From UBA12191 sp964422295 (GTDB lineage: Bacteria > Planctomycetota > UBA8108 > UBA1146): a DNA stretch of 64,000 bases. The stretch is taken from contig CAYRAM010000001.1 in assembly GCA_964422295.1 (NCBI GenBank), positions 1 through 64,000 on the forward strand. The letters are read 5' to 3'. The notes under the pieces are model-generated. The model saw only the letters and a program-made list of their open reading frames with translations. It was not told the DNA's origin and did not search any database. The stretch's first letter is position 1. The number at the start of each line of letters is the position of its first letter. Both the position numbers and the translations under genes were made by a program. This document shows, piece by piece, positions 36,012 through 45,262 of the stretch.

Positions 36012-37084
36012 TCTTTGAAAGATTCGGTAGTGATGTAGGAGAATGGCTGCAGGGTACCGGTCCCGATGCTGACTTGGTGATCTCCAGTCGAGTGCGATTG
36101 GCACGCAATCTGGCGAATTCGCCATTCACTTCTGTGGCCAATCTTGACCAGGCGAAGAATGTGGCCGATCGCATTGAAATCGCCCTCGATCGTCTGGGCA
36201 GCGGGCTTCCTATGCAAATCCAGCAATTGGAAGATAAGAGCGTTGTCGAGCGCCAAGTCTTGGTCGAAAGACACCTCGTCAGCCATGAGCTGGCCACAGG
36301 TGAGGGACCTCGCCTTGTCGGGTTTGATGAATCCGAGTCTTTTTCCGTGATGGGAAATGAGGAGGATCACCTGCGTTTGCAAGTGATGAAGTCAGGAAGC
36401 CAACTGAAACAGGCTTGGGATCAGATGTGTCCTCTTGAAAGCGCTCTCGAGGAGGAGTTGCAGTTTGCCTTTCACAACAAGTATGGATACCTGACCGCAT
36501 GCCCGACGAATGTTGGAACAGGACTGAGGGCGTCTGTCATGCTGCACCTTCCAGCCTTGGTGATCACGGGACAGATTGAGCAAGTCACCAGTGCTGCCAC
36601 CAAGATTCATCTGGCGGTTCGGGGTCTCTTTGGAGAAGGAACCGATGCACAGGGAGATTTTTTCCAGATTTCAAACCAGCGAACACTGGGCCTGACTGAG
36701 GAAGAAATCCTGGAAAACATAGCTTCCGTCCTGCCCCGAATTATTGAGTATGAGCGCAAACTTCGTGAGGAGTTGCTCGATAGGCGACGGGAACGAATTG
36801 AGGACCGGATTGGCAGGGCTTACGGGATCCTTTCCCATGCCCATGTGATTACGAGCAAAGAAGCACTGGAACATCTGTCACTGGTTCGATTGGGTGTGAC
36901 GATGGGCATCCTTGAATCGGTCAATATGTCCCAGGTCAATCGGATGTTTTTGCGTAGTCAGCCAGGGCACCTGCAATGCCTGCAGGGAGAACCATTGTCG
37001 ACCGAGGATCGAGACCGCCGCAGAGCAGGTCTTTTGCGTGATATCCTCAGCGATTCTGCAGGAGGTGGAATCTCGGCATCTTGA
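36008..37084 (+). CDS. mcsB: Protein-arginine kinase McsB
   Basis: Phosphorylates arginines on proteins, marking them for ClpC-ClpP degradation in Bacillus. 358 residues of the guanido-kinase fold without the N-terminal creatine-kinase domain: DLVISSRVRLARNL (ATP-binding arginines at 28, 30 and 33), NEEDHLRLQ, CPTNVGTGLRASVMLHLP with the conserved Cys and the phosphate-binding loop, and a C-terminal helical domain. Coupled to mcsA by an ATGA overlap and followed by clpC, so the working set is complete. No ctsR repressor gene is present. Confidence 0.95.
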   Translation: MIFERFGSDVGEWLQGTGPDADLVISSRVRLARNLANSPFTSVANLDQAKNVADRIEIALDRLGSGLPMQIQQLEDKSVVERQVLVERHLVSHELATGEGPRLVGFDESESFSVMGNEEDHLRLQVMKSGSQLKQAWDQMCPLESALEEELQFAFHNKYGYLTACPTNVGTGLRASVMLHLPALVITGQIEQVTSAATKIHLAVRGLFGEGTDAQGDFFQISNQRTLGLTEEEILENIASVLPRIIEYERKLREELLDRRRERIEDRIGRAYGILSHAHVITSKEALEHLSLVRLGVTMGILESVNMSQVNRMFLRSQPGHLQCLQGEPLSTEDRDRRRAGLLRDILSDSAGGGISAS

Positions 37085-37111
37085 CAAATTTGTCGATTCT
37101 TCGGGTATCAT
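37081..37111 (+). promoter_or_regulatory. Possible clpC promoter
   Basis: TTGACA (37081-37086) and TATCAT (about 37106-37111) are separated by 19 bp, slightly longer than optimal. The -35 element overlaps the mcsB stop. It would give clpC its own transcript with a leader of about 300 nt. Confidence 0.3.
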
Positions 37112-37427
37112 GGGTGCAGATAGATTTTTTCAGGGATCTGTTAGTTTCCTGATTCGGTCAGTCTGGGGAACTGTTTTCCCCATGGGCTCGTCCTCTTAGG
37201 TGAGGAAACCGTGGTCTTGGGCCAAGCTTGACCAGGAAATGGTTGAGCAGGCTCAGTGGTAAGGAATTCGCTGCAGTGCGCACTGCTTTCCAATGAGCGC
37301 AGGGCAGGCCGATGCGAAGGCAGATCGACTGAGACTTGAGGAATTGCTAACAAGGGGAATTGAGAGAGTACGGGATGGGAAACGGTGGGATTTTTCCCAA
37401 CCATACCGTGACGGTGAGGAAAGAAAG
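37085..37427. other. mcsB-clpC intergenic region (leader)
   Basis: 343 bp without a gene. It contains the putative promoter at its left edge and a hairpin GGGGAA-CTGTT-TTCCCC (about 37165-37181) followed by CCTC...GAGG (about 37190-37203). There is no T-run, so these are not terminators; a structured 5' leader is possible. An upstream in-frame extension of clpC into this region (to 37293) is not conserved. Confidence 0.5.
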
Positions 37428-39926
37428 ATGTTTGACCGATTTACTGATCGCGCACGCAAGGTGATGGCTCTCGCTCGCAAGGAAGCGCAGCGCTTCAGCC
37501 ACGATTTCATCGGCACCGAGCACATTCTGCTGGGGCTGGTGCAAGAAGGTAGCGGAGTGGCCGCAAATGTGCTCAAGAATCTGGACGTAGATTCCGGCAA
37601 GATTCGCGCGGAAATTGAACGCCAAGTGCAGAGTGGCCATGCGATGGTCCAGATGGGTCAGTTGCCTTTTACGCCCAGAGCGAAACGGGTATTGGAACTG
37701 TGCCAAGAAGCTGCCAAGGAGCTGCGGCATAATTACATCGGAACTGAACACTTGCTTCTCGGATTGATTCGCGAAGAGCAAGGTGTTGCAGCGACAGTAC
37801 TCAAAGATTTGGGACTGGTACTGGAAGATGTGCGAGCCGAGGTTTTGGAAATCCTTGGAGCGGATGTTAACGAATCCGAGTTGGAAGAAATCGAACCCGA
37901 TGCAAAGCCGTTGGGCCAGAAATCACGCAATTCCAAGACACCGGCACTCGATTCTTTTGGTCGTGATTTAACTGAAATGGCACGCTCCGCATCTCTCGAT
38001 CCGGTGATCGGTCGTGAGGATGAAATCGAGAGAGTGATGCAGGTTCTTGCGCGGCGCACCAAGAACAATCCTGTTCTTCTTGGAGAGCCCGGAGTTGGCA
38101 AGAGTGCCATCGTTGAGGGACTCGCCCAGGAGATCGTTTCCGGTGATGTCCCTGAGATTCTGAGGAGTCGGCGAATTGTCGTCCTTGATCTTGCGCTGAT
38201 GGTCGCCGGGACCAAGTACCGGGGGCAGTTTGAAGAGCGCATCAAGGCGGTCATGACGGAAGTAAGCAGGGTCAAGAATGTGATCCTCTTCATCGACGAA
38301 CTGCACACATTGGTGGGAGCGGGTGGAGCAGAGGGAGCGATCGATGCTTCAAACGTTCTCAAGCCGGCTCTTTCAAGGGGAGAAATCCAATGTATCGGCG
38401 CGACGACCCTGGACGAATACAGGAAGCATGTCGAGAAAGACGGCGCGCTGGAACGGAGATTCCAGAGCATAATCGTCAATCCGCCCACTCGTGACCAATC
38501 GGTGGAGATCCTCAGGGGATTGCGTGAAAAATATGAGGCTCACCATCGGGTCGAATATACCGAAGATGCCCTTGTGTCAGCGGTGGACATGGCGGTGAGA
38601 TACATCAATGGGCGCTTCTTGCCAGACAAGGCCATTGACGTCATCGATGAAGCCGGTTCACGGGTTCGACTGAAGCAGTCGACTCGCCCTCCCGATTTGA
38701 AAGAGTTGGATGAGGAAATTTCCGAATTGGACAAGGAGAAAGAAGCTGCTGTAGCCCAGCAAGACTTCGAACGCGCTGCAAATCTCCGTGACAAAGCGAG
38801 TCGATTGAAGAAGCAACGCGAAGAAGAATTAAAGACATGGAAGCAAAAAGCGGATGAGACCAGCGGGGTCGTCGATGAAGACATCATCGCCGACACCGTT
38901 GCCAAGATGACCGGGATTCCATTAACTCGCATCGACAGCGGTGAGGCTTCCCGTCTTCTCAAAATGGAAGACGAATTGCACGAATCGGTGGTCTCCCAAA
39001 ATCTAGCCATCGAAAGGATCAGCCGTGCGGTTCGCCGCAGTCGCAGCGGCCTGAAGGATCCCCGGCGACCAGTGGGATCATTCCTGTTTCTGGGGCCCAC
39101 CGGTGTGGGTAAAACCCTTCTCGCCAAAAGTCTGGCGAAGTTTTTGTTCGGTGAAGAAGACGCCCTGATCCAGGTCGATATGTCCGAGTTCATGGAGAAG
39201 CACAATGTTTCCCGGCTCGTTGGAGCACCTCCCGGATACGTGGGTTACGAAGAGGGGGGGCAACTGACGGAAAAGATCCGCCGAAGACCCTACTCTGTGG
39301 TCCTCTTGGATGAGGTTGAGAAAGCTCACTCGGATGTGTTCAACATGTTGCTCCAGGTGATGGAGGAGGGGCACGTGACCGATTCATTCGGGCGCGTGAT
39401 CGATTTCCGTAATGTGGTGTTGATCATGACATCAAACATTGGGGCTGAGTTGATCAAGAACCAAAGCTCTCTCGGATTCAGAAATACAGAGGGTGGCCGT
39501 GATACCGAGCAAATGAGCAAAGAAGTCATGGTTGAGGTCGAAAAGTTTTTCCGTCCGGAATTTCTCAACCGCCTCGATGACACGATTTTCTTTGAGCCTT
39601 TGACTCGTGAAGACCTTGACGAGATTATCAACATCGAAATGAAGCAGGTGTTGGAGCGACTCAGGGAACAAGGTCTCGACCTGGTGCTTTCTGCGGAAGC
39701 TAAAGATTTCTTAATCGATGAGGGTTACAACCCTGATTTCGGTGCACGACCGCTGCGTCGCTCGATTCAGAAGTTTGTCGAAGATCCCCTCTCTGAAGAG
39801 TTGTTGCGTGGTAATTTCGAGCAGGGCACCATTCTTGAGGCGGAAGTCATCGACAAAGCGCTGCGATTCAAGGTGACTCCATCGGATACACCGCGCGAAG
39901 CGGATGCTCCTACCGCTGCTCAATAG
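37428..39926 (+). CDS. clpC: ATP-dependent Clp protease ATP-binding subunit ClpC
   Basis: Hsp100 unfoldase for ClpP. 832 residues from ATG 37428 (GAGGAAAG upstream): two Clp-N repeats (FDRFTDRARKVMALARKEAQ and FTPRAKRVLELCQEAAKE), AAA+ domain 1 with Walker A GEPGVGKS (about 219-226), a UVR-containing middle domain (QQDFERAANLRDKASRL) that places it with ClpC rather than ClpA/ClpB, and AAA+ domain 2 with GPTGVGKT (about 556-563). The ClpP-docking loop is SLGF (about 680-683). It follows mcsAB and probably unfolds phosphoarginine-tagged substrates. Its likely terminator is at 40039-40070. Confidence 0.95.
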   Translation: MFDRFTDRARKVMALARKEAQRFSHDFIGTEHILLGLVQEGSGVAANVLKNLDVDSGKIRAEIERQVQSGHAMVQMGQLPFTPRAKRVLELCQEAAKELRHNYIGTEHLLLGLIREEQGVAATVLKDLGLVLEDVRAEVLEILGADVNESELEEIEPDAKPLGQKSRNSKTPALDSFGRDLTEMARSASLDPVIGREDEIERVMQVLARRTKNNPVLLGEPGVGKSAIVEGLAQEIVSGDVPEILRSRRIVVLDLALMVAGTKYRGQFEERIKAVMTEVSRVKNVILFIDELHTLVGAGGAEGAIDASNVLKPALSRGEIQCIGATTLDEYRKHVEKDGALERRFQSIIVNPPTRDQSVEILRGLREKYEAHHRVEYTEDALVSAVDMAVRYINGRFLPDKAIDVIDEAGSRVRLKQSTRPPDLKELDEEISELDKEKEAAVAQQDFERAANLRDKASRLKKQREEELKTWKQKADETSGVVDEDIIADTVAKMTGIPLTRIDSGEASRLLKMEDELHESVVSQNLAIERISRAVRRSRSGLKDPRRPVGSFLFLGPTGVGKTLLAKSLAKFLFGEEDALIQVDMSEFMEKHNVSRLVGAPPGYVGYEEGGQLTEKIRRRPYSVVLLDEVEKAHSDVFNMLLQVMEEGHVTDSFGRVIDFRNVVLIMTSNIGAELIKNQSSLGFRNTEGGRDTEQMSKEVMVEVEKFFRPEFLNRLDDTIFFEPLTREDLDEIINIEMKQVLERLREQGLDLVLSAEAKDFLIDEGYNPDFGARPLRRSIQKFVEDPLSEELLRGNFEQGTILEAEVIDKALRFKVTPSDTPREADAPTAAQ

Positions 39927-39938
39927 GCAGGGTTTGGT

Positions 39939-41255
39939 TCATCCTTTGCTGAAGTGCGTGTGACTTGAATCATAGTTTTGTTCGTCAGCGACATGCCAGT
40001 CCTGACCGATCAAGCCAGCGAGATACATTGAGCCTGTGGCCGCAATCGGTTCTCCGATTGCGGCTTTTTTCTTCAGCCATTGGCTGGCGAACTCTGGTGA
40101 GTCGGCGACGCAGGGTAATCTCTCGAAGATCGGTTCCAAAGCTCGAGCGAGATCCCTGGCTGTCATTCCCCTGGGCGTTGGAATTGACACAGTACAGATG
40201 TGAGGTTGGGGGGCGAGGGTCCCCAATGCTGAGAGGGTTTCTCCGGGGTTTTTGTCATCGAGCATCCCGAGCAAGATTGCACCGCATCGATTTGCACCTC
40301 TGTACCTCGAAAATTCGTCGACGAACGCGCGGATCGAAGCGGGGGTGTGTGCACCGTCGAGGAGCAGTTGAGGTGGTCCTGGCAAGAGTTCGAGTCGACC
40401 AGGCAATCGCACTCGAAGCGCAGCAGATTCAACTTCCGCCCTACTCCAGCATTCAAAATCTGGAACACTTTCAAGGGTACAAAGCGCAGTGGAAGCGTTG
40501 AGAGCTTGTGAAGGGGGGATTCCTCGGGGGAGTCTCTCATCAACAGTTGCAACGATGGGGATCGCACCCAGAGAAGTGGCAACCTGTATCGATATCGCTT
40601 GTGAATCACCGGTTGAAATAACAAATGGTTTTCCATTGCGAGCAATGCGTGCCTTTTCTGCGGCGATTTCTTCTACGGTGTTTCCGAGGAGTGTGGTGTG
40701 CTCGAGATCAACTGTTGTCAATACTCCGGTGTCATGGGGGATCGCAGTCGTTGAATCGAGAGGCCCTCCAAGCCCGACCTCGAGGAGCATCGTAGGAATG
40801 TTTTCAGTGATTGCTACACTGACAAAGAGGGCGGTCCACAAGTCAAAAAAGGTGGGCGTCGGATCCCCAGCCTTCGCACCTTCATCGAGAGCGGGATACA
40901 ATTTCTGTAGCTCTTCCAGAAGACGTGGGAAGGGCACGGATTTTCCGTCGATTCGGATCCGTTCTTCCAACGAGATGAGGTGAGGAGAAGTTGTTGCTGC
41001 GCATCTCTCGCCACGGAGGGCCAAAAGAGCTTCCATCCACAGAACCGTGGAACCCTTGCCTTTCGATCCTGCCACCTGGATGACTCGTAGGTTTGAAGTG
41101 TCCAGATTTGCACGATCCAAGAGCTTCCGGCAGCGCAGAGGGCCCCATTCCCTTCTTTCAGCCCCGAGAGGGGCTTGGGTTTCCCAATTGGTAAAGGAGG
41201 CGAGCCAGGTGTGGAGCTGATCGACATCCGTGGGTGGAGGAGGAATGGGGACCAT
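39939..41255 (-). CDS. folC: Folylpolyglutamate synthase / dihydrofolate synthase
   Basis: Mur-ligase family enzyme that adds glutamate to (dihydro)folate. 438 residues from ATG 41255; a longer in-frame start has no family support. The ATP-binding loop is IQVAGSKGKGSTVLWMEALL, followed by TSPHLISLEERIRIDGK and LEVGLGGPLDSTTAIPHD; the C-terminal domain has LLDGAHTPASIRAF. The clpC terminator hairpin lies inside its 3' end, ending 113 bp after the clpC stop. Oriented opposite to both neighbours, so monocistronic as far as can be seen. Confidence 0.94.
   Translation of the reverse strand: MVPIPPPPTDVDQLHTWLASFTNWETQAPLGAERREWGPLRCRKLLDRANLDTSNLRVIQVAGSKGKGSTVLWMEALLALRGERCAATTSPHLISLEERIRIDGKSVPFPRLLEELQKLYPALDEGAKAGDPTPTFFDLWTALFVSVAITENIPTMLLEVGLGGPLDSTTAIPHDTGVLTTVDLEHTTLLGNTVEEIAAEKARIARNGKPFVISTGDSQAISIQVATSLGAIPIVATVDERLPRGIPPSQALNASTALCTLESVPDFECWSRAEVESAALRVRLPGRLELLPGPPQLLLDGAHTPASIRAFVDEFSRYRGANRCGAILLGMLDDKNPGETLSALGTLAPQPHICTVSIPTPRGMTARDLARALEPIFERLPCVADSPEFASQWLKKKAAIGEPIAATGSMYLAGLIGQDWHVADEQNYDSSHTHFSKG
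40039..40070 (+). terminator. Intrinsic terminator for clpC, embedded in the convergent folC coding sequence
   Basis: A perfect 11-bp stem GCCGCAATCGG / CCGATTGCGGC with loop TTCT, followed directly by TTTTTT on the plus strand. It lies 113 bp after the clpC stop, within the 3' part of folC read on the other strand (encoding KKKAAIGEPIAATGS). All features of a strong Rho-independent terminator are visible. Confidence 0.88.
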
Positions 41256-41414
41256 GCTGTGGATACCACCCTTCTGGTGACACTTCTTTGAAGAAGATTG
41301 ACCTCTGCAGAACGATGACACAGCATCGGTCACGAGCGAAGCACTCATGTGCAAGAGACTGGAGATGGTATTGCTTACTTTGAAGTCCTTAATGGTATGG
41401 GTCCTGGGGGAGTG

Positions 41415-42131
41415 ATGAAGCCAATCATTGGATTCAACGTCGATGTGGCAATCGAGGATGCAGGCCCCACAGTCACCCGAATGAACATTCGTTACACCGA
41501 TCTCATCCTTCAGCACGGTGGAATTCCTGTGATATTCCCACCTGGAGTGAGTCCTGAAGATGTTGAAGGAATGGTCGATGGCTTTCTGTTGATCGGGGGT
41601 GACGATTACCGCTGTGGAATTCCTGAAGGTGAATCTGATCCTGAACGATTTGTCGAAGTGCTGCCGCGCAGGGAATCTGCGGATCTGGAGTGGGCCCGTT
41701 GGCTTGTCAATTCCGATTTGCCGGTTCTCGGAATCTGCGGCGGACTTCAGATTCTGTGTCTGGCTGCGGGGGGATCAATTTATGGAGATTTGGAATCCGA
41801 GACAGGGACAGAGATCAAACATCGGGTCATCGAGAAGGGAATCCTTCCTGTTCATGCCATCGATTGGCAAGGAGAATTGAGTGGTTGCCCCGATTCTGGA
41901 TCCTTTGAGGTCAATTCAAGCCATCATCAATCGGTCAAGGATCTGCCCCAAGGCTGGAGACTCTTGGGGGTGACAGAAGATGGAATCGTTGAGGCCTGTT
42001 GTGATGCCGAAGGCAGGTGTGTCGGGGTCCAATGGCACCCCGAGTTGATTCCTGATGAACCCTTGAGTCAATCCATCGTCCGCAGACTGATTGCCAAAGC
42101 GAGCGTTAGGCAGGGGGAACGGTTTGCCTAG
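41415..42131 (+). CDS. Class I glutamine-amidotransferase-like hydrolase (peptidase C26)
   Basis: 238 residues from ATG 41415 after GGGGGAG. Layout of gamma-glutamyl-GABA hydrolase (PuuD) and related C26 peptidases: KPIIGFNVDV at the start, DGFLLIGGDDY, the nucleophile elbow LGICGGLQ with C108, NSSHHQSVKDLP, and QWHPE giving the His/Glu pair. It cleaves a gamma-glutamyl bond on an unknown small substrate. Its stop lies over the beginning of lpxB. No putrescine-pathway genes are nearby, so the PuuD role is unproven. Confidence 0.88.
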   Translation: MKPIIGFNVDVAIEDAGPTVTRMNIRYTDLILQHGGIPVIFPPGVSPEDVEGMVDGFLLIGGDDYRCGIPEGESDPERFVEVLPRRESADLEWARWLVNSDLPVLGICGGLQILCLAAGGSIYGDLESETGTEIKHRVIEKGILPVHAIDWQGELSGCPDSGSFEVNSSHHQSVKDLPQGWRLLGVTEDGIVEACCDAEGRCVGVQWHPELIPDEPLSQSIVRRLIAKASVRQGERFA

Positions 42132-43257
42132 AATCCTGGTTTGCGCTGGCGAACCTTCCGGTGATCTACATGGAGCACGATTGGTCAGGGAGTGCCTGTC
42201 ACTCTGTCCCCAATTAGAGGTGGATGCCATCGGGGGACAACACTTGGCCCGCTCTGGAGCACGATTGAGAGCGGATCGAACCGACAAAGCGGTGATGGGT
42301 TGGATTCCTGTCCTGTCACAATTGGGGTCGATCATCGATCACTCAGCAAGTTTTGTCGAAGAACTGATCGATGATCCACCGGATCACTTGGTTGTGATTG
42401 ATTATCCGGGACTGCATTGCAACTTGGCAGCGATTGCCAGGAGATTGGGAATCCCGGTCACGTACTACATCTGCCCACAGGTTTGGGCATGGGCACCCTG
42501 GAGAGTGCACAGAATCGTGCGCTGCGCAGATCAATTATTGGTCGTGATTCCCTTTGAAGAACAGTTGTACTCCCAATATCACTCCAATGTGATCCATGTC
42601 GGCAACCCTGTTTTCGATCACCTCTCCGACTCCGAACCACCGCCAGAAATCCCGGATGCATCGGGAAACCCAATATTGGCCCTGCTACCAGGGAGTCGCC
42701 GTCAAGAATTGCTCAACGGTCTTCCTGCATTGGTCGGTGCTGCCAATGAGTTGAGAAAAGATCACCCCGATCTTGAAGTTTGGATTTCATGTCAACGGGA
42801 GGAATTGTTTCCCATCGTGAAGGGAATTGTGGGAGAGGAGGAGAACTTCCACATTCATCGGGGAGATGCTCGCGCCCTGCAATCGCGAGCGAGATTGGCA
42901 ATCGTCTGTTCTGGCACTGCGACATTGGAAACCGCATGGCACGGGGTGCCGATGGTCGTCGCTTATCCAGCCAATGACTTGCAGAGATCGCTTTACGGTT
43001 TGTTGGGGGTCTCGCCTTTCTTTTCACTGGTCAATTTGTTCGCCGGAGAAGCATTGGTTCCCGAGAAATTGATCGAACCGGGTGATGGCCCTGCTGTCGC
43101 CAGATTGGCAAGGCCACTGCTCGACGATGCGGTTGCTGCAAGGCAGGTTGATCATCTGCGGCGTTTGAAGCAGGACAGATTCCACCCCGGAGCCAGTGAA
43201 CGGGCAGCGCGATCTGTTTTGGCGAAGACTCCCGGGAGTGGTGTTGCGCTGATCTGA
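42124..43257 (+). CDS. lpxB: Lipid-A-disaccharide synthase
   Basis: Family GT19 glycosyltransferase that joins UDP-diacylglucosamine and lipid X to make lipid A disaccharide. About 377 residues. Motifs: ILVCAGEPSGDLHGARLVRE at the N-terminus, VVIDYPGLHCNLAAIARRLG, TYYICPQVWAWAPWR, LLPGSRRQEL and CSGTATLETAWHGVPMVVAY. The TTG at 42124 overlaps the preceding stop and is preferred over a TTG at 42091. The presence of lpxB argues for lipopolysaccharide in the outer membrane. Other lpx genes are not in the window. Confidence 0.95.
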   Translation: MPRILVCAGEPSGDLHGARLVRECLSLCPQLEVDAIGGQHLARSGARLRADRTDKAVMGWIPVLSQLGSIIDHSASFVEELIDDPPDHLVVIDYPGLHCNLAAIARRLGIPVTYYICPQVWAWAPWRVHRIVRCADQLLVVIPFEEQLYSQYHSNVIHVGNPVFDHLSDSEPPPEIPDASGNPILALLPGSRRQELLNGLPALVGAANELRKDHPDLEVWISCQREELFPIVKGIVGEEENFHIHRGDARALQSRARLAIVCSGTATLETAWHGVPMVVAYPANDLQRSLYGLLGVSPFFSLVNLFAGEALVPEKLIEPGDGPAVARLARPLLDDAVAARQVDHLRRLKQDRFHPGASERAARSVLAKTPGSGVALI

Positions 43258-43283
43258 CGTGCTTCACCTGTTATGATCTCGAC

Positions 43284-44180
43284 ATGGTTTATTTTGGTCC
43301 AAAAAATTACCGTCCGGAGAGGGTAGGCCCCTCGAATCGGGAGCGATTTCGAATCATCGGATTGCTCGCCCTGTTGATAGTGCTGGTTGTGACCGTCTGG
43401 AGTTCCAGGGTGGCCGAAGATCCACCCGCAACAGAGATCTCTTGGATGCAGCCTGGCGAATCGGTGGAGGGTAGCGATTCCCCGACTGGCGAAGCGTCCG
43501 TTGATTCATCTTCAGCCGAGGGGGAAGTTCCGGAGCCGGTTTCACTTCCCCACCCTGAAGAAGGTCCGCCGGCTGCACCGTTTGTGGATGACCCTGAGAT
43601 TTTGGCTGCGGTCAGGGATCAGGAGGCTGTAGTGGAAGGCCCCAGTGAGTTGGCGGGTCTTCACTACTTGCTCCATCGCTGGCGCAGTGAATGGCAGCCG
43701 GATGAGGTCACGGAACCACCGACGGTCCCCGAATTGGCAAATCTTGCCACCGAGCTTCGTGGTCGCAGGTACAACTTCGTCATCTCCCTGATCGAAAATC
43801 CGCGTCTCAGGGAATTGGAGGAGAACTCTTCGGGACTCACTTCAGTGTGGGAGGCTTTTGGTTCTGATCGCTCCAGTCGATTGCATCGGATCAATTTCAT
43901 TCACAAACCCAAGAATCTTCCCAGGGGTACCGAAGTTGTGGTCACGGGGGATTTCTTGCGACTGTACCGCTATACAACTTTGTCGGGGATGGAAGGAATG
44001 GTGCCCGAGTGGGTGTGTGGTCAGTTGGAACCGTATCAAAGTCCCTTTGCGAATCGTTCTAAATGGACGCAAAATTTGTTTTGGGTTTTGACCGGTATGT
44101 CTGTGATCACTTTGGCGATAGGAGTCTACTTCTATTCTCGATCCTTCTCGGTTAATGGATCGAGAAAGAAAGCTCGCTGA
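43284..44180 (+). CDS. Two-span membrane protein, unrecognised
   Basis: 298 residues with a membrane helix at about 24-41 (IIGLLALLIVLVVTVWSS), a Pro/Glu-rich linker, a soluble domain and a second helix near the C-terminus (LFWVLTGMSVITLAIGVYFY, about 264-283). The stretch before it (LPRGTEVVVTGDFLRLY, GMEGMVPEWVCGQLEPY) looks like a small beta-barrel domain. No family was recognised. It lies 26 bp after lpxB and its stop overlaps the aroB start (TGATG), so it is in the same operon, but nothing points to a shared function. Confidence 0.75.
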   Translation: MVYFGPKNYRPERVGPSNRERFRIIGLLALLIVLVVTVWSSRVAEDPPATEISWMQPGESVEGSDSPTGEASVDSSSAEGEVPEPVSLPHPEEGPPAAPFVDDPEILAAVRDQEAVVEGPSELAGLHYLLHRWRSEWQPDEVTEPPTVPELANLATELRGRRYNFVISLIENPRLRELEENSSGLTSVWEAFGSDRSSRLHRINFIHKPKNLPRGTEVVVTGDFLRLYRYTTLSGMEGMVPEWVCGQLEPYQSPFANRSKWTQNLFWVLTGMSVITLAIGVYFYSRSFSVNGSRKKAR

Positions 44181-45262
44181 TGCCCGATTCTCCAATTTCC
44201 TTCTATCCGAGCGCCGGGCGTAGCGTGATTCACTTCGGCTCGCCAGAGTCTTCCAAGGATTTGGTCGGCCTGGGGGATCATAGCCATGTGCTTGTATTCC
44301 GGGATGACCAGGTCGATCTGTTGTGGACGGAATCCATCCGAAGTATTTGTGATCACGTCGGGATTCCAACGACGGAAGTCTCCTTGCCCGCTGGGGAATC
44401 ATTGAAGCAACCGAATCAGTGGGACTCCATTCTGGATCACATGTCTGCAGTGGATCTCGACAGGTTTGGCTGTGTGATTGCAGCTGGGGGTGGAAGTCTG
44501 GGGGATGCTGTGGGATTTGCGGCATCGATTTGGAACAGGGGGGTCAATTGGATCGCCCTGCCGACCACTCTTTTGGCGATGGTCGATGCGCACGTGGGTG
44601 GGAAAACGGCGGTCCATCATGGAGGAGTAAAGAACAGGATAGGGACGATCCATCTGCCAAAACAGGTCTGGGTGAATCCGATGATTCTTGAGACCCTTCC
44701 GCGAGCAGGACTGCGTGACGGTTGGTCAGAACTGATAAAAGCTGCTTGGATCGGTTCAACAAACCTTCTCGATACTCTTGAGTCGGGGATTCCTGAAAGC
44801 CTGATCCCGTCTGAGGAAGTGCTCCGACAAGCAATCGCCGTCAAGGTCGATGTGGTCAATCGAGATCTTCATGAAGGGGGATTGCGCCGGATTCTCAATT
44901 TTGGCCACACCCTTGGACACGCACTTGAAATGGAATTGGATCAGGGCAAACCCCGATGGACCCATGGCGAAGCGGTCGCGATGGGGATGGTTTTTGCCTG
45001 TCATGTGGGGAACGCATGTGGTGTTTCTGAAGAAAATTGGACGGATCGTTTGGCAAACCTTCTCACCAGGGTGGGGCTTCCGCTTCGACCCGCAGAACTG
45101 CCGTCTTCGGAGCGAATTGTCGATCGAATTATGAGAGACAAAAAAGTTCATGCAGGAAAGGTCTCTTGGGTATTGCCGGAGAGTCCGGGCAGGATGGTGA
45201 TCCGCGAATTCGAACGGGGTGAAATCGGGAGACTCCTGGATTCCTGGGTAGCGGCGGAATGA
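44180..45262 (+). CDS. aroB: 3-dehydroquinate synthase
   Basis: Second enzyme of the shikimate pathway, NAD- and zinc-dependent. 360 residues with the Rossmann-like region CVIAAGGGSLGDAVGFAA, then LPTTLLAMVDAHVGGKTAVH and NFGHTLGHALE, plus WTHGEAVAMGM, which carry the zinc-binding histidines and the catalytic lysine. The length is normal. Coupled to the upstream membrane protein (TGATG) and to the MATE gene (ATGA). Confidence 0.96.
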   Translation: MPDSPISFYPSAGRSVIHFGSPESSKDLVGLGDHSHVLVFRDDQVDLLWTESIRSICDHVGIPTTEVSLPAGESLKQPNQWDSILDHMSAVDLDRFGCVIAAGGGSLGDAVGFAASIWNRGVNWIALPTTLLAMVDAHVGGKTAVHHGGVKNRIGTIHLPKQVWVNPMILETLPRAGLRDGWSELIKAAWIGSTNLLDTLESGIPESLIPSEEVLRQAIAVKVDVVNRDLHEGGLRRILNFGHTLGHALEMELDQGKPRWTHGEAVAMGMVFACHVGNACGVSEENWTDRLANLLTRVGLPLRPAELPSSERIVDRIMRDKKVHAGKVSWVLPESPGRMVIREFERGEIGRLLDSWVAAE

